A stretch of DNA of 64,000 nucleotides, from the NCBI GenBank assembly GCA_040222875.1, contig JAVKCG010000008.1, forward strand, positions 434,001-498,000. The letters are read 5' to 3'. How positions within the stretch are numbered: position 1 is the stretch's first letter; every line of letters starts with the position of its first letter. The DNA is from JAJCYL01 sp040222875 (GTDB taxonomy: Bacteria; Bacteroidota; Bacteroidia; Cytophagales; Cyclobacteriaceae). The notes beneath the pieces are model-generated. The model did not search any database, had not been told where the DNA came from, and was given only the letters and a program-made list of their open reading frames with translations. Both the position numbers and the translations under genes were made by a program. This document shows positions 63,463 through 64,000 of this stretch, one piece after another.

Positions 63463-63744
63463 ATGGAAAAAGTAGGTCGAAATGAACCTTGCCCATGTGG
63501 CAGTGGCAAAAAGTATAAAAATTGCCATATGAATGCTGAGCAGAATAAAGGTGGAAAAAACAAAAGCCTGATAATAGGAGGTATATTAATCTTACTCCTT
63601 ATCATTGGAATTTTTGGGGCATATGTGAATTCACAACAGGCCGAAGTTGATAATGGCAGATTTACACCTGGCCCTCCACCCCCAGGCCAAGCGCCACCGG
63701 GTAAGGTATGGAGCTATGATCATGGTCATTGGCATGATGCTTAA
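63463..63744 (+). CDS. SEC-C zinc-motif membrane protein
   Basis: 93 residues. An N-terminal SEC-C zinc motif (NEPCPCGSGKKYKNCHM), a single membrane helix (LIIGGILILLLIIGIFGAYV) and a Pro/Gly-rich tail (PGPPPPGQAPPG) ending in HGHWHDA. SEC-C motifs usually end SecA and bind zinc and ribosomes; here one is the cytoplasmic head of a membrane anchor. The role is unknown. A small membrane ORF follows on the same strand. Confidence 0.85.
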   Translation: MEKVGRNEPCPCGSGKKYKNCHMNAEQNKGGKNKSLIIGGILILLLIIGIFGAYVNSQQAEVDNGRFTPGPPPPGQAPPGKVWSYDHGHWHDA

Positions 63745-63801
63745 ATTTTATATGCCAGGCACAGCAATAGTTATTAATTTCGCTATCTAAACAATTCTCG
63801 A

Positions 63802-63936
63802 ATGGACATATTTAATCCTGCAGTTACCAGTGGAGTAGACATTTTCGTCTACATCGTTATTGGCCTTATTTCATTTGTTTCCGCACTGCTTGCGGTAGAT
63901 GTCCGAAGGACGAAAGAGGGTTCAAAAGAAAAGTAA
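63802..63936 (+). CDS. 44-residue single-pass membrane protein
   Basis: A small ORF, ATG at 63802, TAA at 63934-63936. It encodes one membrane helix (VYIVIGLISFVSALLAV) and a basic tail (RRTKEGSKEK). It lies 57 bases after the SEC-C gene and may be co-transcribed. It is too short for a family call. A weak GTGATC/GATCAC stem follows at 63952-63971. Confidence 0.55.
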   Translation: MDIFNPAVTSGVDIFVYIVIGLISFVSALLAVDVRRTKEGSKEK

Positions 63937-64000
63937 TCAACTTAGTTAAACGTGATCTCTCTCGTGATCACTTACTTTGTTGTTTGGTAAAATAAATGGG

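Noticed and set aside
63952..63971. GTGATC/GATCAC stem near the window end
   Set aside because: Short stem and no real U run; could be a weak terminator but not convincing.
1..64000. rRNA, tRNA or CRISPR arrays
   Set aside because: Reading both strands by eye gave no tRNA-like cloverleaf, rRNA-like sequence or spaced direct repeats.

Overview
This window looks like the chromosome of a free-living, probably marine, Bacteroidota of the Cytophagales type. Supporting signs are a type IX secretion C-terminal sorting domain, a SusC/FecA-style TonB receptor with an N-terminal carboxypeptidase-like domain, a fused SecDF, DUF3078, DUF6503 and DUF1684 proteins, weak Shine-Dalgarno sequences, many lipoprotein signals, and one promoter matching the Bacteroidota consensus (TTTG, 19 bases, TAnnTTTG). 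No rRNA, tRNA or CRISPR array was seen.

Layout. Bases 1-4,000: end of a T9SS cargo protein, a lipoprotein MsrB and monomeric isocitrate dehydrogenase. 4,000-9,400: an ABC ATPase and membrane-fusion adaptor without a permease, facing a sigma-54 response regulator and its histidine kinase. 9,408-9,853: a one-gene GxxExxY cassette bounded by 29-bp inverted repeats. 9,852-15,600: methyltransferase, DASS anion transporter, TonB receptor and a vapBC toxin-antitoxin pair. 15,700-21,060: glnS and a small surface-glycan cluster (three GT2 glycosyltransferases and a sulfotransferase). 21,150-24,070: tonB, an ECF sigma operon and a CDP-alcohol phosphotransferase fused to a nucleotidyltransferase-like domain. 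24,100-34,540: exported hydrolases (amidohydrolase with beta-propeller, M20 peptidase), PhzF, nitroreductase and conserved unknowns.

34,540-37,100 is a gene-poor stretch with intergenic repeats followed by a tightly coupled AAA ATPase plus TOPRIM-like protein, a candidate split OLD/PARIS-like defence system. Then come secDF, a 44-bp perfect palindrome, a glycosidase lipoprotein coupled to a protein made of an EF-Tu domain III plus an unknown domain, and a MarR-fadN-fadA beta-oxidation operon interrupted by a second inverted-repeat cassette carrying a four-helix-bundle gene. 48,300-58,400 holds a LamG lipoprotein, an MBL-fold protein, an esterase broken by one in-frame TGA, a TPR histidine kinase, a YfhO-like membrane protein and a WYL-regulated three-gene operon. 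The last part has a phosphopantetheinyl transferase, WD40 protein, DivIVA, folB, DUF3078, MscS and two small membrane proteins.

The strongest leads are: two unrelated small genes (GxxExxY and four-helix bundle) each packed between inverted ends carrying the same ACAAAG-rich theme; the ATPase/TOPRIM pair; the EF-Tu domain III protein; the MarR promoter with its operator exactly filling the -33/-7 spacer; and the esterase nonsense mutation.
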